DNA of 36,266 bases from an uncultured bacterium. Its GTDB lineage: Bacteria > Patescibacteriota > Minisyncoccia > Moranbacterales > GWC2-37-73. The translations under genes were made by a program, and so were the position numbers. Below are positions 27,006-34,760 of this stretch, one piece after another (within the stretch, counting starts at the first letter, position 1; each line of letters starts with the position of its first letter). Location of the stretch: the NCBI GenBank assembly GCA_903824515.1, contig CAIJXA010000079.1:1-36266 (forward strand), given 5' to 3'. The notes under the pieces are model-generated. The model made no database searches. It was not told the origin of the DNA and saw nothing but the letters and a program-made list of their open reading frames with translations.

Positions 27006-28763
27006 CTAGAACTTCTGCTTCTCCCAGAGTTCATAGAGCCTGCCCTTGGCGCCGTAGAGTTGCTCAAAACTGCCGGACTCGATCAGCTGGCCATTTTCAA
27101 TCACAAGAATTTTGTCCATTTCGCGAATAGTGGTCAGCCGATGAGCAATGACAACAGCAGTGACTTTTCTGAGAAATTTGTGCAGCGAATCTTTGATTTT
27201 TTCTTCCGATTCCAAATCCAGGTGTGAAGTGGCTTCATCCAAAAACAAAATCTCTGGTCGCTTATAGACCGCTCTGGCGATGCCAAGCCGCTGACGCTCG
27301 CCGCCAGAAAGCTTCACTCCCTTTTCTCCAATAAAAGTTTCCAGTCCGCCGGAAAGCTTTTTCAAGAAATCTGTCACATGCGCAATATCAAGAGCATTTT
27401 TCAAATCCTGTTGGTTTTGTTTTTTTGGACTGACAATTGTTATGTTTTCTCGCAAGGTGAAATTGAAAACCTCAGTATCCTGCAAAACCACCCCAACTTG
27501 CTTGAAATATGAACGCTTCTTTATTTTTCGCAGTGGCACGCCGTCAAACAGAATATCCCCACTGTAGCTCTCATTCTCTTTCATCAATAGCTTCATCAAG
27601 GTTGACTTGCCCGCCCCAGAAAGCCCAACAATGCCAACTCGCTCACCGCGCTTGATCTCAAAGGAAATGTTTTTCAAAATCTCATTTTTCCCATAAGAAA
27701 ATGACAAATTTTTAACAGCGATTGTTTTCCAGTCGCTCGGCAGATTAACTTTATTTTTTTCACTATCAATTAGAATTGGTTCATCCAGTGTTCTCTGCAT
27801 GCGAGCTATGCCATATTTGCAAACAATCAAATCCTGTGCGGCTTCGGACAATTCCTCAACTGATGCAGCAAGATTATTGAAATAGCCATTAAAAAGAACC
27901 AGCAGTCCAACTGCATAATGACCATTCGCAATTCCATAGGCGACCATTATCAAGATGCCAAATCGAAATAAAACAGTCCAGCCACCAAGAATCAATGCCC
28001 GCGTTTGAAAACTAAAAACTCGCTGCTGGATTATCGCAAAAAGTCCAGCAACCTGAATGTTGATCATCTTGAGAATATTTTCCGTCATTGCCAAAACCTT
28101 TACAGTTCTGATGCTATGGATGATTTGAAACATCAAGCCTGAAACATCCTCTTCCATGGCGTCAACCCTTTGAGAGACAGCCTTTGCTCTTCCGAGCATA
28201 AAAAAAGAAATGGCAAAATATGTTATCAAGAAAACGACCATAACAACGCCAATAAGCTTGTCAACAGTGCTCAGGATAAAAATCATACCAATAAAGTCAA
28301 CTGCGATTTGAATAAAGCTATTGATCCACATTTGCAGAATTCGCTTCAAACCATCCCCGCCTTTTTGAATCCTTTTCATTTTATTGCCAGCATTTTCTTT
28401 TTCATGCCAAGCAATGTCAAGCAAAGAAAGATGCCTGACCATCTCGAGCTGACTGTCGAGCGAAACTTTTTCCACGATTTGATAGCCAATATATTTTGCA
28501 GAAAATCTCAAAGAATGATTCACGAGATATGCCACAAACATGAAAAGAGTAACCATCCAAAAATATCGCAGTGATTGTCCAGTATTATACTGACTAAAGA
28601 AAGTCACAATCAAAGCGAAGCCATATGCTATATACAAATGTGAAATATCACTAATCAGCCTGAGCAATGAGGCCACGAAGAAACGCCACCTGTATGGCCT
28701 TAAAAATTTTCCAAGATCTCTGATGAGTGACCAGTTTGAATAAGCAATTAAATCTTTTTTCAT
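27006..28763 (-). CDS. ABC transporter, fused permease/ATP-binding (exporter type)
   Basis: GLSGAGKSTLMKLL Walker A, LSGGERQRLGIARAV signature, ILFLDEATSHLD; start MKKDLIAYSNW at 28763. Confidence 0.93.
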   Translation of the reverse strand: MKKDLIAYSNWSLIRDLGKFLRPYRWRFFVASLLRLISDISHLYIAYGFALIVTFFSQYNTGQSLRYFWMVTLFMFVAYLVNHSLRFSAKYIGYQIVEKVSLDSQLEMVRHLSLLDIAWHEKENAGNKMKRIQKGGDGLKRILQMWINSFIQIAVDFIGMIFILSTVDKLIGVVMVVFLITYFAISFFMLGRAKAVSQRVDAMEEDVSGLMFQIIHSIRTVKVLAMTENILKMINIQVAGLFAIIQQRVFSFQTRALILGGWTVLFRFGILIMVAYGIANGHYAVGLLVLFNGYFNNLAASVEELSEAAQDLIVCKYGIARMQRTLDEPILIDSEKNKVNLPSDWKTIAVKNLSFSYGKNEILKNISFEIKRGERVGIVGLSGAGKSTLMKLLMKENESYSGDILFDGVPLRKIKKRSYFKQVGVVLQDTEVFNFTLRENITIVSPKKQNQQDLKNALDIAHVTDFLKKLSGGLETFIGEKGVKLSGGERQRLGIARAVYKRPEILFLDEATSHLDLESEEKIKDSLHKFLRKVTAVVIAHRLTTIREMDKILVIENGQLIESGSFEQLYGAKGRLYELWEKQKF

Positions 28764-28785
28764 TTTACGCTTGCATAAACACGGA

Positions 28786-29115
28786 TTATTTCTTTCTTTT
28801 TGAGATATTTGTTTCTTTCTTCTTGACCTCGATTTCTTTCTCCTTTTTTTCAACCTTGAAAAGTCTGGTCAAATAAAGTGAAATCACGACCACCAGGATG
28901 GTCATCACGACGGCATAGAGAAACTTGGCTTGCAAGCCATTTCGTGGATCAGAAAAGAATCTTTCAATGAAAGCTTTGATTGCTTCGTTCCAAGCTAGGC
29001 CGGCGACTAGTCCGAAACTCGTGAGAATATAGCCCAAGGTTTTTTCACGAATTTCCCTTTCGAGTTCAATTCCCTTGTCTTTAATTGTTACCATTTTTTC
29101 TTTGATTTGTTGCAT
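28786..29115 (-). CDS. Small membrane protein (DUF5654-like)
   Basis: LTSFGLVAGLAWNEAIKAFIERFF plus one TM and a Lys/Glu-rich tail. Confidence 0.6.
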   Translation of the reverse strand: MQQIKEKMVTIKDKGIELEREIREKTLGYILTSFGLVAGLAWNEAIKAFIERFFSDPRNGLQAKFLYAVVMTILVVVISLYLTRLFKVEKKEKEIEVKKKETNISKRKK

Positions 29116-29266
29116 TTACCCCGTCAAATAAGATTTGAGTTTTCCTGAGAAAAAACAACGCCTATTATATTTTAATTTATTATTATAATTTCATCCTTAA
29201 ACCAATCACTCAAATCTTAATTTTAAAAAATAGTAATTTTTTAAAATTATTTCACTGGGTGAATTT

Positions 29267-29950
29267 TTAAAATAGTTTATTGGCTGGTTTGTCAAAAGTC
29301 ATTTTGCGATATACTGCCCGAGTCGTCTCAACATCTCTTTTGCAATATTCCAAAATATCATTCACTTTTCCATCGGCAAAAAATTGCGCCACCTGTGAGC
29401 CATCGATTCCTTCATCTTTTGGAGATGGAATGTCCAAAGCTAATGCCAACTTCTCAAGACCAATTGAGCTGTTGCTCCATTTCGCCCATTCGCGCATCGT
29501 GTCATAGATTGGGTAATTTCGATAACGAGCAAAATTCAGCTCATAGGCTGGTTTCACATTTAAAACAATAGAGCGTTGATAGATAAATCGCAAATCAAAA
29601 TCCATCACGTTATGGCCAACAAATTGCACGCCATAGTCCGGACCGCCATAGCCGCCGCGTGATGGCGAGCTGATTGAATCCACAATTTCCCAAAAACGCT
29701 TCAGGGTCTGGCGTTCATTGTTTTCATGATAGAGATTCTCTGGTGCGCCATCATCAATCGCAAAACCAATACACAAAATGCGACCAAAAGCCCCGTCAAA
29801 ATTGGTCGCTCCCACAAAAGCTTCAAAAGTTTCGCCTTCATTTTTTTCACTTCCCTGCTTGGCGACTTTTTTTTCATATAGTTTTTTCAAAATTTCCAAC
29901 TTGTCCTCCCCCGCCGGCAAAGTTTCGATGTCTAAAAATATTTTTCGCAT
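29267..29950 (-). CDS. Predicted 3'-5' exonuclease (PolB-like RNase H fold)
   Basis: FLDIETLP, FVGHNVMDFDLRFIYQRS, YCKRDVETT. Confidence 0.85.
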   Translation of the reverse strand: MRKIFLDIETLPAGEDKLEILKKLYEKKVAKQGSEKNEGETFEAFVGATNFDGAFGRILCIGFAIDDGAPENLYHENNERQTLKRFWEIVDSISSPSRGGYGGPDYGVQFVGHNVMDFDLRFIYQRSIVLNVKPAYELNFARYRNYPIYDTMREWAKWSNSSIGLEKLALALDIPSPKDEGIDGSQVAQFFADGKVNDILEYCKRDVETTRAVYRKMTFDKPANKLF

Positions 29951-29998
29951 AATGTTTATTTTTTCAATTTTTATCTTTTAATTATACCATATAAAACA

Positions 29999-30040
29999 GA
30001 AAAACCCACCAACAGATGAGCTTTCTGCGATGGGCTTGTT
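29999..30040 (-). terminator. Probable terminator 3' of the 30062-30283 ORF
   Basis: Minus strand CCCATC(G)CAGA...TCTG(TT)GGTGGGTTTTT. Confidence 0.55.
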
Positions 30041-30061
30041 TATGGTTTGTATTTTTCAACC

Positions 30062-30283
30062 TTAATCCTTCTCTGAAGAATAAAAATCTTCAGGAAGCCT
30101 TGCTGGACATTTTTCAGGCGTGTCCGTTGGCTGATTCACAGACACAATCTTCCCTGCGGGTGTTTCTTCAACTCCTGGAGAATTATAAGGATTCCTCCTT
30201 CTATTAACATGGACTATCCTCACAACTGCTACTCTTGGTGTCCCCGCTGATTCCTGCTTAGATCCCGCATCTTCTTTCTGCAT
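30062..30283 (-). CDS. Hypothetical 73-aa protein
   Basis: ORF followed by a terminator-like hairpin; no family recognised. Confidence 0.45.
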   Translation of the reverse strand: MQKEDAGSKQESAGTPRVAVVRIVHVNRRRNPYNSPGVEETPAGKIVSVNQPTDTPEKCPARLPEDFYSSEKD

Positions 30284-30367
30284 GGCTTCAATTTTTAAAG
30301 AGTTTTTGAGACTATTGTATTTTCAGAAAAATCAAAAAAATATTTCCTACAACCTACCACCTAATTC

Positions 30368-30961
30368 CTACAAAACTCTGAGCTGCTCAACAATCTTCGC
30401 ATATTCAGGGATTGTTTGCGCCACGAGGTTCCAGAAGCGCTTGGAATGGTTAAATTCCTTGAGGTGGCAAAGTTCATGGACGATGATATAGTCAGCGTGG
30501 CGTTGCGGCAACAGCAGGATTTTGTAGTTGAAATTAAGGTTACCTTTGGATGAGCAGCTTCCCCAGCGGGTTTTTTGGTTGCGAATGGCAACTCCCTTAT
30601 AATTGAAACCATAGACTGCATTAAATTTCTCCAGCCGCTTGGCCACCATTTCGCGGGCGTGTTCTTTGAGTTTGAGATATTCCACGTGATCGTGACGGGC
30701 AAAAAGGCTGCTCTTGCCAATTTTTTTCATCGCCTTCATTTTTTCCAAAACCCACTCGGCATTTTTCTTGATAAACTCATCTGCACTCAAAAAGCCCATG
30801 CGCCAAGGCAGGGTAACAACACAGTTTCCGTCGCAATAAATAGCCAGCTTAAGCCTTTTTGCGGTTCGGTGTTTTCTGACGGTATATTCAATTTTCTCGC
30901 TACCCAGCGTTACTTTCTTAATAATACCCATTTCTTCAATTTTATGGCTTAATATATTCAC
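30368..30961 (-). CDS. M48-family/YgjP-like metallopeptidase
   Basis: RWGSCSSKGNLNFNYKILLLP, IIVHELCHLKEFNHSKRFW. Confidence 0.9.
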   Translation of the reverse strand: MNILSHKIEEMGIIKKVTLGSEKIEYTVRKHRTAKRLKLAIYCDGNCVVTLPWRMGFLSADEFIKKNAEWVLEKMKAMKKIGKSSLFARHDHVEYLKLKEHAREMVAKRLEKFNAVYGFNYKGVAIRNQKTRWGSCSSKGNLNFNYKILLLPQRHADYIIVHELCHLKEFNHSKRFWNLVAQTIPEYAKIVEQLRVL

Positions 30962-32148
30962 TATTGTTTGATTAATAAGTTATAGCTTGTTACTGCTTGA
31001 TTGTAAAGCGGGATGAGATTGTTGTACGACCTTACATCCGCTTTATATTTTTTCAATAAACTGTTGTATTTTTCCGCTCCAGTATTATATTTTTCAAAAT
31101 TTTGATCATTTTTCAAATTATCCAGATCATCTTTCTGACTATCCAAATTTGACAATTCTTGAGTTATGACTTTTTTTTGATTCCCAAGCTGAGCAATTAA
31201 AGCTTTCATTTTTGTTTTCAACTGAACAATCTCGGCTTCAATTTTTCTCGTTTCAATAATCCCAGCATATTCTTTTCCGGTTGAACTTTGATAAATCGTC
31301 ACCTGACCAAGCTCTTGAAGATTTTTTTCCTGCTGTTGATTCTGGTCAAAATTTGCAAGCTCTTTGACGTCCACAGTTTTATTGCTTTGAGCGTCAAACT
31401 GTGGAATGATTCCAATCTTATTTCCTACACTCGTAGTCTCGCTGTAACAGTAGCCACTTCCATAAGTTGAATAGCTTTTCGGACACTCAACACCAATAGC
31501 CATGTGGTTGTCCTGCTCATAAGCAAAAATTGCAACCCCGTAGCCCATTTTTCTCAAAATCGCAAGGGCCAACAAACTCTTATCACTGCAGACACCTTTC
31601 TGCTGGAAAAGAGTTTCATATGGATAAAGCATTGTTTCGCTGCCATTTTTAGCCAAGATATTGCTGGCCTTGGCATCGTCATACTCAATAGCTTGCACAA
31701 AAGCCAATGTCAGCTCAACAACTTGATCACTGCTCAAATTGTGCTTATCGCCAAGTGCTTGCAGGCTGGTTGCTAGTTGCGAAATTGTTTGGTCAACCTC
31801 GTTTGCTTTCAAAAACATTCCATAATATTTATCTTCCCAATCTGCAGGAAGCTGGCCACTATAAGAATAAGTCTTGGGCTGGTTTTGATAATATGCATAA
31901 ACAGATTGATACAAAGTGAGTGGCAATTCATATTTCACATCTTTATAGTTCCAGGGGAAGGTTTTGATGGTGGGCTCGGTTAACTGAGGAAAGGGTTGCT
32001 TGGCGACTTGCTGCATCTTTCTTTCCAGTGCTGGTGAAACCTGGCCAATAGTATGAATTCCTCTTTTTTCTGCAATATACCAAAGTACCCCCGTGATGAT
32101 TACGAGTTCAAGGGAAACAATTATAAATTTTTTGAAAAAATTCCTCAT
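30961..32148 (-). CDS. Transglutaminase-like protein with N-terminal TM and C-terminal coiled coil
   Basis: KGVCSDKSLLALAILRKMGY, AYEQDNHMAIGV; long coiled-coil C-terminus. Confidence 0.7.
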   Translation of the reverse strand: MRNFFKKFIIVSLELVIITGVLWYIAEKRGIHTIGQVSPALERKMQQVAKQPFPQLTEPTIKTFPWNYKDVKYELPLTLYQSVYAYYQNQPKTYSYSGQLPADWEDKYYGMFLKANEVDQTISQLATSLQALGDKHNLSSDQVVELTLAFVQAIEYDDAKASNILAKNGSETMLYPYETLFQQKGVCSDKSLLALAILRKMGYGVAIFAYEQDNHMAIGVECPKSYSTYGSGYCYSETTSVGNKIGIIPQFDAQSNKTVDVKELANFDQNQQQEKNLQELGQVTIYQSSTGKEYAGIIETRKIEAEIVQLKTKMKALIAQLGNQKKVITQELSNLDSQKDDLDNLKNDQNFEKYNTGAEKYNSLLKKYKADVRSYNNLIPLYNQAVTSYNLLIKQ

Positions 32149-32227
32149 AAGTGTTTAAAATAATATCTCTAATACGCCAGACACAACTTTATTATTCCGA
32201 AAAATCTCCGGAACGACACAGGGAAGC

Positions 32228-32623
32228 CTATTTGAGAAAATACCCCGTTATTTCATCTTTAATCTCCTGCGGTTTCAAGTCTGTTCCAAGGAGCTCATCA
32301 AAACTGACCCAGGAAAGCTCATAAAAATTCTCTTCACAATTCCTCTCCATTTCGGGGCCTCCCAACTTCTCCTGACCGGAAATGTTTTTAGCCATAAAGA
32401 AATATTCATGTCCTCTTGCGCCATCAAATTCAAAAAACAATTCACCGATCTCGACATTCAATCCTGTCTCCTCCCTGATCTCCCTGACTGCCGCAAGTTG
32501 CGAAGTTTCACCTTCCTCAATCGTTCCGCCAGGAACAGTGAAATATTCCAGACTGTTTTTTCTCCTATGCATCAGAAGAATTTTTTCATTTTTGATTATT
32601 ATTACAGCCGCTCGTAAGCTCAT
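32228..32623 (-). CDS. NUDIX hydrolase
   Basis: GGTIEEGETSQLAAVREIREETGL NUDIX box; start MSLRAAV at 32623 favoured over ORF start 32704. Confidence 0.9.
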   Translation of the reverse strand: MSLRAAVIIIKNEKILLMHRRKNSLEYFTVPGGTIEEGETSQLAAVREIREETGLNVEIGELFFEFDGARGHEYFFMAKNISGQEKLGGPEMERNCEENFYELSWVSFDELLGTDLKPQEIKDEITGYFLK

Positions 32624-32633
32624 ATGATTTTGC

Positions 32634-32658
32634 AAATTTAGTCGGGATGCCGGGAATT
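32634..32658. repeat. Partial duplicate of the tRNA 3' end and flank
   Basis: AAATTTAGTCGGGATGCCGGGAATT vs AAATTTAGTCGGGATGCGGGGAATT at 32769-32793 (24/25). Confidence 0.8.
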
Positions 32659-32706
32659 TCACGTCGCCAAACTCCTTGAAACCTTGCGGTTTCAAATCTT
32701 CCACCC

Positions 32707-32728
32707 CGGGAAAACCCAGGTTTTCCCG
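32707..32728. other. 10-bp-arm palindrome
   Basis: CGGGAAAACC-CA-GGTTTTCCCG. Confidence 0.75.
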
Positions 32729-32776
32729 ACCCCTTTCTTATTCAATTCCCGAAAAATTTAAGTGGTTCAAATTTAG

Positions 32777-32847
32777 TCGGGATGCGGGGAATTGAACCCA
32801 GGCTACAAGACCCCTGGCCTTGCGTACTGCCATTATACTACATCCTG
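32777..32847 (-). tRNA. tRNA-like cloverleaf, Pro-like (anticodon reads AGG), possibly degenerate
   Basis: CAGGATG TA GTAT AATGGCA GTAC G CAAGG CCAGGGG TCTTG TAGC CTGGG TTCAATT CCCCG CATCCCG A; conserved D-loop GG and T-loop, but C33, A2-C71 and U50-C64 mismatches. Confidence 0.65.
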
Positions 32848-32879
32848 ATTACAAACATAATGATATCAAATTAAAAAAC

Positions 32880-32906
32880 AAAAACTGATCACATTGATCA
32901 GTTTTT
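32880..32906 (-). terminator. Bidirectional Rho-independent terminator 3' of ndk
   Basis: AAAAACTGATCA-CAT-TGATCAGTTTTT. Confidence 0.85.
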
Positions 32907-32946
32907 GTCATCTTTCAAAAGCTAGCATTTTCAAGACTAAATGAAA

Positions 32947-33549
32947 CTATTCCAAGATTCCATCCAAATTAACATCATACAACATTTGTTCAGCAATAGA
33001 TCGATAGTTGATGATTTCTTCTTCATCAAACCAAATTTTGATTTCCCTTTCCGCTTCGGAAGGTTTGTCCGAACAATGAATCAAGTTTCGCACTGCGCGA
33101 CCATCGATTCCTGCGAGGTCATATGAATCCAAAGTCAAATCTCCACGGATTGTTCCAATATCAGATGTAAGCGGCTCTGTTCCTCCGACAAGCTTGGTCA
33201 CGATTCCAACAGCCTGATTTCCTTCAATCACCATTGCAAGCACCGGTCCCGATGTCATGAATGTCACCAATTGACCGATGATATCACGACCATATTCAAT
33301 AGCCTCTTTTTCAATCGGCAAATTGTTTTCCTTGCGACCGTTTACAATTCTTTCGCCTTTCGACAAAAACCATACCTCGTCTTTGTTGTAGTGTGCCCAG
33401 CATTGCTCAGCTTTTGGCACCAACAATCGCATCGCTGTGATTTTTAGTCCTGTTCTTTCAAAGCGAGAGATGATTTCACCGATAAAATTCCTTTGAATTG
33501 CATCTGGCTTAAGGATGACAAATGTCCTTTCCTTTTTTGGGTGTACCAT
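32947..33549 (-). CDS. ndk: Nucleoside diphosphate kinase, long form
   Basis: ERTFVILKPDAIQRNFIGEII, GTIRGDLTLDSYDLAGIDGRAVRNLIHCSD. Confidence 0.92.
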   Translation of the reverse strand: MVHPKKERTFVILKPDAIQRNFIGEIISRFERTGLKITAMRLLVPKAEQCWAHYNKDEVWFLSKGERIVNGRKENNLPIEKEAIEYGRDIIGQLVTFMTSGPVLAMVIEGNQAVGIVTKLVGGTEPLTSDIGTIRGDLTLDSYDLAGIDGRAVRNLIHCSDKPSEAEREIKIWFDEEEIINYRSIAEQMLYDVNLDGILE

Positions 33550-33688
33550 AGTTTTTTGATAATTTATGATTTAACTAAAATGTTTTATTTTCAAAGCTTA
33601 GCAGAATAATTAGGTTTAATCAAGACTCCAAGTAATTAATAATTGGTCATCTGTCATCACGAAAGAGTTAGCACAGTGAGTTTATTAT

Positions 33689-33717
33689 TGATTAGTGATT
33701 ACTGATTACTGGTGACT
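33689..33717. repeat. 7-nt array (GATTACT)
   Basis: GATTAGT GATTACT GATTACT GGTGACT. Confidence 0.7.
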
Positions 33718-33732
33718 TTTCTTAAATTATAT

Positions 33733-34599
33733 TTATAAAGTTTTTAAAACACATTTTCCATCATTTTGGCAATCATATTCCACATCGCCTCTTTCATCTG
33801 TTCGAAAAGTATTTATTCTGTGAGCTGACAGTCTTTGCAAAACTTCCTGATTTGGATGTCCATAGGAGTTATTTTTGCCAACAGAAATAATTGCATCAAC
33901 AGGCCGTACCTGATCAAGGAAATAACTGCTGGTTGCATATTTGGAACCATGATGAGCGACTTTCAAGAAATTAGCATTCACATCAACACCATTGTCCAAT
34001 AATTCATTTTCCTGCGTTGTTGGCAAGTCGCCAGTAAACAAGAATTTATTGTCGCCAACTGTCAATTTGGCAACCACGCTATACATATTAGTATCCTTGC
34101 CGTTAATATCAATTACCGATTCAAAAGGATACAAAATTTGCAAAGTTGACCCATTGGAAAAGGTGATGGCCACATCCTTTTTGGCTTCAACTTTTTCAAT
34201 ACCAGCTTCAGCAATCATTCCCTCCAGTTTCTTGAAAGTTTGCGAATCATTTTGCATTTTAGTCTCCATTACACTGCCAACCTTGTATGCGCTCACGACA
34301 TCAACCAATCCTCCAATATGATCCTGATCAGAATGAGTTTCAATGATGGTTTCGATATTGCGATCCCAAAATGGAATATACCTCCCCAATTTTTCCAAGA
34401 GCAGTTTTCCGTCCTTACCTCCATCAATCAGCACCTGCTGTGAGCCTTGCGAAATCAAGATTGCGTCACCTTGTCCAATATCAAGAAAAACGACGCTCAA
34501 GGCCTCATTCTTGCCCTGCAAAACGACAACACTCAGGATTATTGCCAGAGCGAAAAGACCGCAGATGATGGAAAAAAATATTTTACGATTACGCATCAA
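33733..34599 (-). CDS. ComEC-type metallo-beta-lactamase domain protein (stand-alone)
   Basis: VVFLDIGQGDAILISQG, ETHSDQDHIGGL, LKVAHHGSKYATS; one N-terminal TM. Confidence 0.88.
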   Translation of the reverse strand: MMRNRKIFFSIICGLFALAIILSVVVLQGKNEALSVVFLDIGQGDAILISQGSQQVLIDGGKDGKLLLEKLGRYIPFWDRNIETIIETHSDQDHIGGLVDVVSAYKVGSVMETKMQNDSQTFKKLEGMIAEAGIEKVEAKKDVAITFSNGSTLQILYPFESVIDINGKDTNMYSVVAKLTVGDNKFLFTGDLPTTQENELLDNGVDVNANFLKVAHHGSKYATSSYFLDQVRPVDAIISVGKNNSYGHPNQEVLQRLSAHRINTFRTDERGDVEYDCQNDGKCVLKTL

Positions 34600-34650
34600 A
34601 ATTAATTTAAAATGTAAATCTCAAAATGAAAAATGACAATGTAAAAATAT

Positions 34651-34733
34651 AAATGGTATTGATACCCCAACGAGCCCCTGACTCTTCAGACTCACGAGGT
34701 AGGATATGCCACTAGTTTTGCTAGATAATAAAA
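34651..34733 (-). repeat. Family A repeat, shortened/decayed copy 3 (3' of comEC)
   Basis: GGTATTGATACCCC ... CTCTTCAGACTCACGAGG ... TTTTGCTAGATAATAAA. Confidence 0.75.
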
Positions 34734-34760
34734 ATTACATCCCCTCTTTTCATTTTAACA

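Noticed and set aside
28764-28853. Basic N-terminal extension of the ABC transporter ORF (MKKRRKKSRSRRKK...)
   Set aside because: Overlaps the 3' end of the upstream small membrane protein gene; start at 28763 is more plausible.
32624-32704. N-terminal extension of the NUDIX ORF (MEDLKPQGFKEFGDVKFPASRLNLQNH)
   Set aside because: Overlaps the duplicated tRNA-end repeat; MSLRAAV at 32623 fits the domain start better.
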